Shown piece after piece: positions 32,802-40,774 of a stretch of DNA of 53,761 nt; the stretch's first letter is position 1; each line of letters starts with the position of its first letter. Origin of the DNA: an uncultured Lachnospiraceae bacterium (lineage in GTDB: Bacteria > Bacillota > Clostridia > Lachnospirales > Lachnospiraceae); the NCBI GenBank assembly GCA_903789615.1, contig CAIFEV010000007.1:56723-110483 (forward strand), given 5' to 3'. The notes beneath the pieces were generated by a model, which saw only the letters and a list, made by a program, of their open reading frames with translations, was not told where the DNA came from and did not search any database. Position numbers and translations under genes: made by a program.

Positions 32802-33758
32802 ATGAAGTATGCACTGGGGATTGATTTCGGCGGGACGACCATCAAGACAGCCATTGTGACGTCAGACGGGCAGATAATAAGCCGCGGTTCGGTTCCCACC
32901 GGAATGCCGGCCACTCCGGAAAGGCTGCTTCAGACGACCGTTGGTGCCTGCCGCAGGCAGCTGGAGGAAGCGGGGCTGACGCCTGCCGACCTGTGCGGCG
33001 CCGGGATCGGAATGCCGGGAACGGTGAATCAGGAGACAGACTGTGTCGAATATGCGAACAATCTCGGCATGACAAGCTTTCCGTTCATCAGAAGACTCCG
33101 GGACGAACTGGGGATTCCGGTTTCGGGCGGCAACGATGCCGACCTTGCGGCGCTCGGGGAATATATGGCGGGCGCCGGCAAGGGCGCTTCGTCTCTGCTG
33201 CTCGTGACACTCGGAACCGGCGTCGGCGGCGGTATCATTGTAAATGGCAGGATCTGGAGCGGCTGCAATGATGCTGCTGCGGAGTTTGGCCACATGGTCA
33301 TTGAAGCCGGCGGCCGTCCCTGCACCTGCGGGAGACGCGGCTGTTTTGAAGCCTATGCGTCGGCCAGCGCGCTTACTGCTCAGGCAGACAAAAAAGCTGC
33401 AGAGCATCCGGATTCTTTAATCGGAAAAGTATACGCGGCAAGTGGCCATGTGAGCGGCAAGGATATCCTGCAGGCTCTTAAGGAAAAGGATGCCGCGGCA
33501 AAAGAAGTGTTTGACGAATACGTGTACTATCTCGCGATGGGGATCACAAATCTCATTAATATCTTCCAGCCGGACAAGCTGCTTATCGGCGGCGGAATCA
33601 GCAATTTCGGGGATCTGCTTCTGGAACCGGTGAGGGAACACGTAAAGACTTACCGGTATTCCCGGTATTCAGAGAAAAATACGGAAATCGGGATTGCGAG
33701 TCTTAAAAATGACGCCGGCCTCATCGGCGCGGCGGCGCTGACGAAGGTTTTTGAGTGA
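32802..33758 (+). CDS. ROK family sugar kinase
   Basis: A 318-residue ROK-fold kinase, probably for glucose, mannose or an N-acetyl hexosamine. The ATP site is LGIDFGGTTIKTAIV. Substrate residues lie in GGNDADLAALGEY and GAEFGHMV-type EFGHMVIEAGG. The zinc-binding motif CTCGRRGCFEAYAS is complete. TLGTGVGGGII is the glycine-rich loop. No DNA-binding domain is fused, so it is an enzyme rather than a NagC-type repressor. AGAGGAG lies about 13 bases before the ATG. Its end overlaps the start of the fucosidase gene by four bases if that uses the GTG. Confidence 0.93.
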   Translation: MKYALGIDFGGTTIKTAIVTSDGQIISRGSVPTGMPATPERLLQTTVGACRRQLEEAGLTPADLCGAGIGMPGTVNQETDCVEYANNLGMTSFPFIRRLRDELGIPVSGGNDADLAALGEYMAGAGKGASSLLLVTLGTGVGGGIIVNGRIWSGCNDAAAEFGHMVIEAGGRPCTCGRRGCFEAYASASALTAQADKKAAEHPDSLIGKVYAASGHVSGKDILQALKEKDAAAKEVFDEYVYYLAMGITNLINIFQPDKLLIGGGISNFGDLLLEPVREHVKTYRYSRYSEKNTEIGIASLKNDAGLIGAAALTKVFE

Positions 33759-35140
33759 AAATAATGCATGATTTTATAAAAGAAGCTGCCCGGGTCGTAC
33801 CGAGCGGGCGGCAGCTGCGATGGTTTGATCTGGACAGTTATGCGTTCATTCATTTCGGAATGAACACATTTACCAACCGGGAGTGGGGAACCGGGGACGA
33901 GAAAGAGGAAATATTCTGTCCGACGGATCTGGACTGTGACCAGTGGGTGAAGGTGATCCGGGACGCCGGGATGAAGGGAATGGTGCTTGTCGCCAAGCAT
34001 CATGACGGCTTCTGTCTCTGGGACACGAAGTATACGGAGCACAACGTGATGAATTCGCCGCTGAAGCGGGATGTTGTGCGCGAGGCAGCGGATGCGTGCC
34101 GGCGCGGCGGGATCCGGTTCGGGTTTTATCTGTCGCCCTGGGACCGCAACTCGTCTCTCTACGGGACGGACGCGTACAATGATTACTTCTGCAGCCAGCT
34201 CACGGAACTTCTCACGGAGTATGAGGACATTTTTTATGTCTGGTTTGACAACGCATGCGGTGAGGGGCCAAACGGGAAGAAGCAGAAATACGATTTTCCC
34301 CGTTATATTGATCTGATCCGGAAGTATCAGCCGCAGGCTGTGATATTCAATGACTTCGGTCCGGATGTGCGCTGGTGCGGAAATGAGGCGGGGAGCGCAA
34401 GGGCCTCCGAGTGGGCGGTTGTGCCGCAGGAGATGTGCCGGTATGCAGACGTACAGACATCCTCCGGCCCTCTGGCAGAGGAAGGCTCCCTGTCGTATCT
34501 GTACAATACCAATGCGAATATTGGCGCGCTGAGTCAGATCCTGTATTCGAAAGGTCTTGCTTTTGTGCCCTCCGAGATCAATACGTCAATCCGCAGGGGC
34601 TGGTTCTGGCATGAAGCGGAGGAGCCGAAGAGCGTTGAGGAACTGTTCCGCATTTATCTGGCGTCTGTCGGCGGAAACGCCTGCCTGAATCTGAACCTGC
34701 CGCCGGATACCCGCGGACAGATCGACGCGCGGGACGAAAAGAGACTGCAGGAGTTCCGGGCGTTTCTGGATGAGCAGTTTAAAGAGCCGCTTGCTTCCGG
34801 CGTAACGAAGGTAGACGGCGGTTATCCGACACAGCCTGCATACCGCATCCATCTGAAAGAGCCCGGAAAGGCCGTCCGCTATGTCGTTCTGGAAGAGAAC
34901 CTTAGCTGCGGGCAGCGGGTGGAAAGTTTTCAGATCGAGGCGGCTTCTGAAGGCGGGAATTCCTATCCCTTCTATCAGGGGACCACGATCGGGCACCGGA
35001 AAATCTGTGTGCTGAGCGATCCTTTTGCCGGCCAGAATCCGCTCACAAGGACCATTGACTGGTCGGATGTCGGAGAACTCATCGTGCGGGTGAGTGCGGC
35101 GCGGGATGAGGTGCACATGAAAAATATCCGGATTTATTGA
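33755..35140 (+). CDS. GH29 alpha-L-fucosidase
   Basis: A 461-residue retaining fucosidase. The barrel starts with WFDLDSYAFIHFGMNTFT. Conserved blocks are KHHDGFCLWDTKYTEHNV, FGFYLSPWDRN and FYVWFDNACGEG, whose Asp165 is the family nucleophile position. The C-terminal part (about 350-461) is beta-rich. No signal peptide, so it acts inside the cell. The frame can begin with GTG at 33755 or ATG at 33764. AAGG upstream fits the GTG slightly better. It ends the enzyme cluster with the ROK kinase, which fits removal of fucose from imported glycans. Confidence 0.93.
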   Translation: MKIMHDFIKEAARVVPSGRQLRWFDLDSYAFIHFGMNTFTNREWGTGDEKEEIFCPTDLDCDQWVKVIRDAGMKGMVLVAKHHDGFCLWDTKYTEHNVMNSPLKRDVVREAADACRRGGIRFGFYLSPWDRNSSLYGTDAYNDYFCSQLTELLTEYEDIFYVWFDNACGEGPNGKKQKYDFPRYIDLIRKYQPQAVIFNDFGPDVRWCGNEAGSARASEWAVVPQEMCRYADVQTSSGPLAEEGSLSYLYNTNANIGALSQILYSKGLAFVPSEINTSIRRGWFWHEAEEPKSVEELFRIYLASVGGNACLNLNLPPDTRGQIDARDEKRLQEFRAFLDEQFKEPLASGVTKVDGGYPTQPAYRIHLKEPGKAVRYVVLEENLSCGQRVESFQIEAASEGGNSYPFYQGTTIGHRKICVLSDPFAGQNPLTRTIDWSDVGELIVRVSAARDEVHMKNIRIY

Positions 35141-35206
35141 CAGACATGGATGGTGTGAATGCCAGGGGACTGCAATGTGTATGGATCCGAAAGTTAACTG
35201 GAGTGA

Positions 35207-35397
35207 CCGCAGTGTCTTGAATTATTCCGGGAGCGGATATTTTCTCTGTACCGCAGGATCGTGGATGAAAAGGAAAATATCGTGCTCTGCGGTGTCCCCG
35301 GATACAACGGGAAGGCACAGTTTGTCGGCGGAAAAGTCATCAATTTTCTGACGTATGTTGCATCGGAGATGATCAATGTCAGCCGGTCATGCATATC
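35207..35397 (+). pseudogene. possible fragment of a small Clostridial protein
   Basis: The frame reads ELFRERIFSLYRRIV, DEKENIVLCGVPGYNG and then loses any recognisable pattern before running into repeats. The segment KENIVLCG with a following aromatic region recalls the N-terminus of small uncharacterised Lachnospiraceae proteins (DUF6145-like), from memory only. No upstream ribosome site and a stop just before suggest a decayed remnant. Confidence 0.2.
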
Positions 35398-35410
35398 CAA
35401 AATTTCAAAC

Positions 35411-35703
35411 CTGTTTCCGGGGACAAATTGTGATTTTCCAGAGCGCCGCCGCCAGAATCCGGGCTTCTGCCGCACATCGGGGAAGCAAGTTGAAGGCAAT
35501 TTCGATGAAGCCGCCAGAATTTGGGCGTTTGCCGCACATCGGAGAAGCAAGTTGAAGGCAAATTTCGATGAAGCCTATAAAATCCAGGCGTTTGCCGCAC
35601 ATCGGAAAAATAAGTCATGAGAAGATCCCGATGATAACTTGCCTCCTCTCCGGGTTCGGCTTGCATCGGGAATTGCTGATTTCTCTGTTTCCGGGGACAA
35701 ATT
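35411..35703. repeat. 19-bp perfect direct repeats flanking a 62/63-bp tandem repeat
   Basis: CTGTTTCCGGGGACAAATT occurs at 35411-35429 and again at 35685-35703, 274 bp apart. Between them, GCC(GCC/TAT)A-led units start at 35448, 35510 and 35573, each with CCGCACATCGG and, in the first two, GAAGCAAGTTGAAGGCAA then TTTCGATGAA. Unit lengths are 62 and 63 bp, and the third is truncated near 35620. The layout suggests a small repeat-borne element. Confidence 0.75.
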
Positions 35704-35831
35704 CGGCTCAGACAAGCTCTTCCTGTCATCGGAATATTTTCTGTGATTTTTTTAGATGACAGGTATTGACTATACACTATAGAAATGGCATCAATCAGCA
35801 GGCTGAAACAAGATTCCGATGACACCGCCAG

Positions 35832-35930
35832 ATTCCGAGGTGCCAAATTCCGAGGTGCCAAATTCCGAGGTGCCAAATTCCGAGGTGCCAAATTTCGAGG
35901 TGCCAAATTCCGAGGCGTCAAACTCCAAGC
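35832..35930. repeat. 15-bp minisatellite, six copies
   Basis: ATTCCGAGGTGCCAA repeats head to tail six times, with ATTTCGAGG in copy five and a changed end (GGCGTCAA) in copy six. In one plus-strand frame it would encode repeated FRGAK within a 74-codon frame from 35785, but that ATG has no ribosome site. Confidence 0.9.
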
Positions 35931-35960
35931 CAGATTCCGAGCAAATAAAGAGGAAAGGAA

Positions 35961-35987
35961 AAGGAAAGTTTCACGCTTTCCTTTTTT
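35961..35987 (+). terminator. terminator upstream of ispF
   Basis: AAGGAAAG pairs with CTTTCCTT around TTTCACG, followed by a T-run (35982-35987). Confidence 0.7.
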
Positions 35988-36010
35988 AATGCCCACTGGT
36001 TTGGTATAAT
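35982..36010 (+). promoter_or_regulatory. ispF promoter with extended -10
   Basis: TGGTATAAT gives a perfect -10 (36005-36010) with a TG extension. The -35 position is TTTTTT, within the T-run of the preceding terminator, so the extended -10 probably carries the promoter. Confidence 0.6.
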
Positions 36011-36062
36011 ATAGCGAAGTGCTTAAAAGACAGAGAAAAGAGCAAGCAGAGAGGAGATGCCC

Positions 36063-36599
36063 ATGCGTGTCGGAACCGGATATGATGTCCACAGACTGGT
36101 GAAGGACAGGAAACTTATCATCGGCGGCGTGGAGATTCCGTATGAATATGGCCTGCTGGGCCACTCGGACGCGGATGTGCTGACGCACGCGCTGATGGAC
36201 GCGCTGCTGGGAGCGGCGGCTCTGGGTGATATAGGCCTGCATTTTCCGGACAGTGACCCGGAGTATGAAGGCGCCGACAGCCTGAAGCTGCTGGCGGCTG
36301 TGCGGGATATGCTGCAGGAGAAGGGCTTCATTGTCGACAACATCGACTGCACGATCATCGCGCAGAAGCCGAAGATGCGTCCCTATATTGAGAAGATGAA
36401 GGGAAATTTTGCAAAGACGCTAGGCATTGACCCGGAGCAGGTCAATGTAAAGGCGACAACGGAAGAGGGGCTCGGCTTCACGGGCAGCGGCGAGGGAATT
36501 GCCGCGCAGGCCGTGTGCGCGCTGAGTTCGGTTGATGATCTGTATTCCCCGGGAGATGCTGCCGGCGGCTGTGCTGCCTGTCCGCGCCACATGCAGTGA
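36063..36599 (+). CDS. ispF: 2-C-methyl-D-erythritol 2,4-cyclodiphosphate synthase
   Basis: A 178-residue trimeric enzyme of the MEP isoprenoid pathway. The zinc site is GTGYDVHRL (Asp8, His10), then [29 protein letters not shown] with the third ligand His, and the C-terminal [19 protein letters not shown] block. It is about 20 residues longer than the usual 157-160, with a tail ending in [11 protein letters not shown] that is not typical. Start at [10 protein letters not shown], since GAGAGGAG sits 7 bases upstream. The ATG at 36057 abuts the ribosome site. No ispD is next to it. Confidence 0.96.
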   Translation: MRVGTGYDVHRLVKDRKLIIGGVEIPYEYGLLGHSDADVLTHALMDALLGAAALGDIGLHFPDSDPEYEGADSLKLLAAVRDMLQEKGFIVDNIDCTIIAQKPKMRPYIEKMKGNFAKTLGIDPEQVNVKATTEEGLGFTGSGEGIAAQAVCALSSVDDLYSPGDAAGGCAACPRHMQ

Positions 36600-36716
36600 G
36601 CGGATGAAGGGGCGGCAGCGTCTGAAAAGGTGACACAGGCCGGCAATGTCTGACAGAGACGGATGAGCGTGCCTGAGCTGCCCCGCAGGATTGACACAGG
36701 ATAAGGGAAGACGATC

Positions 36717-37487
36717 ATGTTCCGATTTTTATATATGCTCTCACCTTCGTTCCGGAGGTATTACAAAAGCCAGATTCCGCTGGTCCGCGCAAAGGACCCG
36801 GCGATTAAAGAGGACAGGGAGGTGCTTCTGTACCCGAGCTTCTGGGCTGTATACTGGTACAGAAAGGCGCACAGGCTCTACGAGAAAGGCGAATTCTACA
36901 AGGCCAGGAAAATCTCCCAGAAAGCAGCCAGAAAGACGGAGATTGAAATTCATCCTGGCGCGCAGATCGGGAAAGATTTCTTCATCGATCACGGACACGG
37001 CGTGGTGATCGGCGAGACGACCATCATCGGTGATGATGTCATCCTGTACCAGGGGGTGACGCTGGGCGGGACCGGAAAAGAACAGGGCAAGCGTCATCCG
37101 ACGCTGGGGTCCCACGTGCTGGTCGGAGCTGGCGCCAAGGTGCTCGGTTCCATCACGATCGGCGACAACGTGAAAATCGGCGCCGGATCGGTCGTGCTGC
37201 GGGATGTGCCCGGAAACTCCACGGTCGTGGGCGTGCCGGGGCGGGTGGTCGTCAGCGCACATGTGAACCCGGACGATCTGAACCAGTCCGACCTTCCGGA
37301 TCCGGTCATGTCGGAGATCGACAACCTGCGGCGTGAGAACGCAAGACTTAAGAACCGTCTGTACTGTCTTGACAATATCGTCATCGGAAGTCAGGATATG
37401 GAAAAGGCGCAGAAACGCCTGAAACAGAGAAAAGAACAGGCTGAAAAGCGGGCTTTCAGCAGTCCGAAAGAGGAGCAGAAGCAATGA
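36717..37487 (+). CDS. cysE: serine O-acetyltransferase
   Basis: A 256-residue left-handed beta-helix acyltransferase that makes O-acetylserine for cysteine synthesis. Hexapeptide repeats run through IEIHPGAQIGKDFFIDHGHGVVIGE, ILYQGVTLGGTGK and GSITIGDNVKIGAGSVV, with the catalytic His in DHGHG. The C-terminal extension (about 185-256) is charged and probably coiled-coil (SEIDNLRRENARLKNRL). It lacks the long N-terminal helical domain of E. coli CysE, as in Firmicutes EpsC forms. AAGGGAAGA precedes the ATG. Its stop overlaps cysS by four bases (ATGA), so the two are coupled. Confidence 0.95.
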   Translation: MFRFLYMLSPSFRRYYKSQIPLVRAKDPAIKEDREVLLYPSFWAVYWYRKAHRLYEKGEFYKARKISQKAARKTEIEIHPGAQIGKDFFIDHGHGVVIGETTIIGDDVILYQGVTLGGTGKEQGKRHPTLGSHVLVGAGAKVLGSITIGDNVKIGAGSVVLRDVPGNSTVVGVPGRVVVSAHVNPDDLNQSDLPDPVMSEIDNLRRENARLKNRLYCLDNIVIGSQDMEKAQKRLKQRKEQAEKRAFSSPKEEQKQ

Positions 37488-38902
37488 AGATCTACAATAC
37501 ACTGACCAGACAGAAAGAGACGTTTGTTCCGATTGAACCGGGAAAGGTCAAGATGTATGTCTGCGGCCCGACCGTATACAATCTGATCCACATCGGCAAC
37601 GCGCGTCCGATGATCGTATTTGACACGGTGCGCCGCTATTTTGAGTACAAGGGCTACAAGGTCGACTATGTCTCGAATTTCACGGATGTGGACGACAAGA
37701 TTATTAAAGAAGCGATCCTGGAGAACAAGCCGGCGGCGGAGATCTCCGAGCACTACATTAACGAGTGCAAAAAGGATATGGCCGGCATGAACATCGAGCC
37801 GGCAACGAAAAATCCGCGCGCGACCCAGGAAATTTCCGGCATGATCGACATGATTCAGACACTCATCGACACCGGTCACGCCTATGAAAAGAACGGAACG
37901 GTCTACTACCGCACCAGAAGCTTCCCGGGATACGGAAAGCTGTCCCACAAGAACATCGATGACCTGGAGCCGGGGCACCGCGACGAGAAGCACGCGCTGA
38001 AGGTGGACGGCGCCGGCGAGAAGGAAGATCCGCTTGACTTCGTTCTTTGGAAGCCGAAGAAGGAAGGCGAGCCGTTCTGGAAGAGCCCGTGGAGCGAGGG
38101 CCGTCCGGGCTGGCACATCGAGTGCTCTGTCATGGCCAGACGGTATCTCGGCAACACGATCGACATCCACGCGGGCGGCGAGGACCTCGTCTTCCCGCAT
38201 CATGAGAACGAAATCGCGCAGTCCGAAGCGGCCAACGGCGTTCCGTTCGCGCATTACTGGATGCACAATGCGTTTCTTAACATCAACAACAAGAAGATGA
38301 GCAAGTCTCTTGGCAACTTCTTCACCGTCCGGGATATCAGCAGACGCTACGATCTGCAGGTTCTGCGCTTCTTCATGCTCTCGGCCCAGTACCGCAGCCC
38401 CATCAATTTCAGCGATGAGCTGATGGAGTCTGCGAAGGTAGGGCTTGACCGCATCCGCACGGCCGTCACTCATCTGAATGAGATTCTGGCAGATGCCCCC
38501 GACACTCCGGCGACGCCTTCCGAGCAGGAAAAACTTACGGAAGCCGGGAAATTCACAGAAGCCTTTGAGACGGCGATGGACGACGATTTTAACACGGCGG
38601 ATGCCATCACGGCTGTCTTTGAGCTGGTGCGCTTTGCAAATATGAACGCGGACGAAGGGAGCACGAAGGCATTTGCCGGGGGGCTTAAGGAGCAGATCCT
38701 GAAGCTGACGGGCGTGCTCGGCATCGATGCGGAGATTGAAGAGGGACTGCTTGACGACGCGGTTGAAAAGCTGATTGAGGAGCGGCAGGCGGCCCGCAGG
38801 GCAAAGAACTACAAGCGCGCCGACGAGATCCGCGATGAGCTGGCCGGGAAAGGTATCATCCTCGAGGACACCAGAGAGGGCGTCAGATGGAAGAGAGCCT
38901 GA
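37484..38902 (+). CDS. cysS: cysteinyl-tRNA synthetase
   Basis: A 472-residue class Ia synthetase. The zinc-site cysteine opens YVCGPTVYNLIHIGNARP, with HIGH variant HIGN at 36-39. WHIECSVMARRYLG and HHENEIAQSEAA follow. KMSKS is exact at 271-275. The C-terminal DALR-type helical region ends with the usual RADEIRDELAGKGIILEDTREGVRWKR. Full length. It is translationally linked to cysE upstream and overlaps mrnC by 16 bases downstream, the typical Firmicutes order. Confidence 0.98.
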   Translation: MKIYNTLTRQKETFVPIEPGKVKMYVCGPTVYNLIHIGNARPMIVFDTVRRYFEYKGYKVDYVSNFTDVDDKIIKEAILENKPAAEISEHYINECKKDMAGMNIEPATKNPRATQEISGMIDMIQTLIDTGHAYEKNGTVYYRTRSFPGYGKLSHKNIDDLEPGHRDEKHALKVDGAGEKEDPLDFVLWKPKKEGEPFWKSPWSEGRPGWHIECSVMARRYLGNTIDIHAGGEDLVFPHHENEIAQSEAANGVPFAHYWMHNAFLNINNKKMSKSLGNFFTVRDISRRYDLQVLRFFMLSAQYRSPINFSDELMESAKVGLDRIRTAVTHLNEILADAPDTPATPSEQEKLTEAGKFTEAFETAMDDDFNTADAITAVFELVRFANMNADEGSTKAFAGGLKEQILKLTGVLGIDAEIEEGLLDDAVEKLIEERQAARRAKNYKRADEIRDELAGKGIILEDTREGVRWKRA

Positions 38903-39345
38903 CAGAGGCAATCCGGGAGCAGTTTAACCTGCATCCGCAGGATGCGGCGGCGTATTCGCCGCTGGTTCTGGCGTGGATCGGCGACGTGGTGTACGAGCTG
39001 ACGCTCAGGACCGTGCTGATTTCCGGCGGAAACCGGCCCGTGGACAGGCTGAACCGGGCGGATTCGCGGCTCGCGAGAGCCGGTGCGCAGTCGGCCATGG
39101 TGGATGTCCTGCTTCCGATGATGACACAGGAAGAACAGGGCATCTATAAGAGAGGGCGCAATGCTCATTCCTATACGAAAGCGAAGAGTGCGACGGTGGG
39201 CGAGTACCGCCGGGCGACGGGATTTGAGGCGGTGATCGGATACCTGTATCTCAGAGGAGAATACCGGCGGCTGGAAGAGCTAATTGCAGCCGGCGTCGCG
39301 AGCCGGCAGGCCGGGGAAAACGGGGAAAAAGATGAGAGAAGATGA
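38887..39345 (+). CDS. mrnC: Mini-III ribonuclease
   Basis: A 152-residue RNase III-like nuclease without a double-strand RNA-binding domain, which matures 23S rRNA ends in Firmicutes. Motifs are PLVLAWIGDVVYELTLR with the catalytic Asp, KRGRNAHSYTKAKSATVGEYRRATGFEAVIGYLYL with the second acidic site. It overlaps cysS and rlmB at either end, which implies one operon and translational coupling. The C-terminus after GEYRRLEELI is a short polar tail. Confidence 0.95.
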   Translation: MEESLTEAIREQFNLHPQDAAAYSPLVLAWIGDVVYELTLRTVLISGGNRPVDRLNRADSRLARAGAQSAMVDVLLPMMTQEEQGIYKRGRNAHSYTKAKSATVGEYRRATGFEAVIGYLYLRGEYRRLEELIAAGVASRQAGENGEKDERR

Positions 39346-40108
39346 AACGTTTCAGGAAGAAGATCTGAAACTGGAAGGGAAGAACGCGGTCCTTGAGGCG
39401 CTCAGAAGCGGGCGGGACATCAACCGTCTGTACGTGCAGGAACACGCGCAGAGCAGCATGGCAGACCCGGACCGCCACATCGCGCAGATCCTGCGCGAGG
39501 CGAAGAAAAACGGTGTCGTCGTGAACTTCGTGAAGAAGGAACGGCTGGACGCGATGTCCGATACCGGAAAGCACCAGGGGGTCATAGCCCTCGCGGCGGC
39601 CGGCAATTACACGGACGTGGAAGATATTCTGAAAGCGGCGAAAGACAGAAACGAGGCGCCATTTGTCATCGTGCTGGATGATATCGAGGACCCGCACAAT
39701 CTGGGCGCCATCATCCGTACGGCGGAATGCGCGGGCGCGCACGGGGTGATTATCCCGAAGCGCCGGGCAAGCGGCCTGACAGGCGTAGTCAGCAAGGCGA
39801 GCGCGGGCGCGGTAAGTCTTGTGCCGGTGGCGCGCGTGACGAATCTCGCAAGGACGATCGAAGATCTGAAGAAAGAAGGCCTGTGGTTTGTGTGCGCCGA
39901 CATGGACGGCACGCCGATGTACGACCTGGACCTGAAAGGACCTGTCGGCCTGGTCATCGGCAATGAGGGGAAAGGCGTCAGCCGGCTGGTGAAAGAGCAG
40001 TGTGACTACGTGGCTTCCATTCCGATGAAGGGAAAAATCGGGTCGCTCAACGCGTCGGTCGCGGCCGGCGTGCTTGCCTACGAGATTGTGAGGCAGAGAG
40101 GACTGTAA
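39332..40108 (+). CDS. rlmB: 23S rRNA 2'-O-methyltransferase, TrmH/SpoU family
   Basis: A 258-residue SPOUT methyltransferase. The substrate-binding N-terminal domain starts LEGKNAVLEALRSGRDINRLYV. The knotted catalytic domain has FVIVLDDIEDPHNLGAIIRTAE (motif 1), GLVIGNEGKGVSRLV (motif 2) and IPMKGKIGSLNASVAAGVLAYE (motif 3). RlmB methylates G2251 in E. coli. The Firmicutes homologue YacO is in the same gene order. The start at 39332 follows GGGGAAAAAG and overlaps mrnC by 14 bases. Confidence 0.93.
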   Translation: MREDETFQEEDLKLEGKNAVLEALRSGRDINRLYVQEHAQSSMADPDRHIAQILREAKKNGVVVNFVKKERLDAMSDTGKHQGVIALAAAGNYTDVEDILKAAKDRNEAPFVIVLDDIEDPHNLGAIIRTAECAGAHGVIIPKRRASGLTGVVSKASAGAVSLVPVARVTNLARTIEDLKKEGLWFVCADMDGTPMYDLDLKGPVGLVIGNEGKGVSRLVKEQCDYVASIPMKGKIGSLNASVAAGVLAYEIVRQRGL

Positions 40109-40113
40109 AAATA

Positions 40114-40713
40114 ATGCGCGACATGACGGATGAGGAGCTTCTGGCGCGCTGCCGCGCCGGAGACGAACAGGCATATGAGGCCCTGGCGGAGCGCTACAAG
40201 TCGATCGTGCGCCGCGAGGCCGGCGCGTACTTTCCGGCGGGCGGAGCAGACAGGGCAGACCTGATCCAGGAAGGCATGATCGGCCTGTATCAGGCGGTCA
40301 TGCGCTATGATCCGTCAAAAGGAACGTCTTTCGGGTCTTTTGCGCTTCTTGTCGTACGGCGGCGGATCATGAATGCGGTGAGCGCCGCGAACCGGCGCCG
40401 CCACGAACCGCTCAACGACTACATACCGCTTGGCGGGGACGGCGAGGGCAGCGGGATTGATCCGGCTGCGGACGAGGAAAACAGCAATCCCGAGCGGATC
40501 GCGCTGGAAAAGGAAGCAGCGGCGGAGAAATACCAGAAGAGCCGGAAGTTTGCGCAGGAGCTCAGCCCCTTTGAGCGGCAGGTCTTCCGGATTATGCAGG
40601 AGGGTGCTTCTTTGTCCGAGACGGCGGGGAGACTGAACCGCAGCAAAAAGCAGGTCGACAACGCGCGCACGAGAATCCGCCGGAAGTGGGAAGACTTCCA
40701 TCCCGATACCTGA
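40114..40713 (+). CDS. sigH: RNA polymerase sigma factor, SigH-like
   Basis: A 199-residue sigma-70 family factor. Region 2 includes DEQAYEALAERYKSIVRREAGAY, GGADRADLIQEGMIGLYQAVMRYDPSKGTSFGSFALLVVRRRI, the core and -10 binding region of SigH. Region 4 (about 140-195) has LSPFERQVFRIMQEGASLSETAGRLNRSKKQVDNARTRIRRK. In Bacillus and Clostridia SigH drives early stationary-phase genes, and it follows rlmB in that order, supporting the call. AGAGAGG lies 14 bases before the ATG at 40114. A second ATG at 40123 is possible. yacP is absent between rlmB and this gene. Confidence 0.9.
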   Translation: MRDMTDEELLARCRAGDEQAYEALAERYKSIVRREAGAYFPAGGADRADLIQEGMIGLYQAVMRYDPSKGTSFGSFALLVVRRRIMNAVSAANRRRHEPLNDYIPLGGDGEGSGIDPAADEENSNPERIALEKEAAAEKYQKSRKFAQELSPFERQVFRIMQEGASLSETAGRLNRSKKQVDNARTRIRRKWEDFHPDT

Positions 40714-40721
40714 TTTTACAG

Positions 40722-40750
40722 TTGACAAATGCGGCCGGGTATTATATTAT
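40722..40750 (+). promoter_or_regulatory. promoter of tRNA-Thr
   Basis: A perfect -35 TTGACA (40722-40727), 17-bp spacer and TATTAT (40745-40750). A TATAAT at 40748 overlaps but has a 20-bp spacer. Confidence 0.85.
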
Positions 40751-40774
40751 AATCGAGCGTCTGTAAGGCGCGAT

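Larger units (their letters stand above)
35141..36062. other. gene-poor region with two repeat families
   Basis: About 920 bases between the fucosidase and ispF hold no convincing gene. Contents in order: a possible coding remnant (35207-35397), a CTGTTTCCGGGGACAAATT direct repeat, a 62/63-bp tandem repeat, the second copy of the direct repeat, a 15-bp tandem repeat, a terminator, and the ispF promoter. CATCGG recurs at least six times across 35360-35730. Open frames on both strands through the repeats lack ribosome sites. Confidence 0.75.

Noticed and set aside
35448-35620. CRISPR array at the 62/63-bp repeats
   Set aside because: The whole unit is repeated with few changes, so there are no unique spacers, and there are only 2.8 copies.
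35379-36242. 287-codon minus-strand frame through the repeats
   Set aside because: Runs through two tandem repeats, the ispF promoter and the ispF 5' end. It stays open only because the repeats lack stops in that frame.
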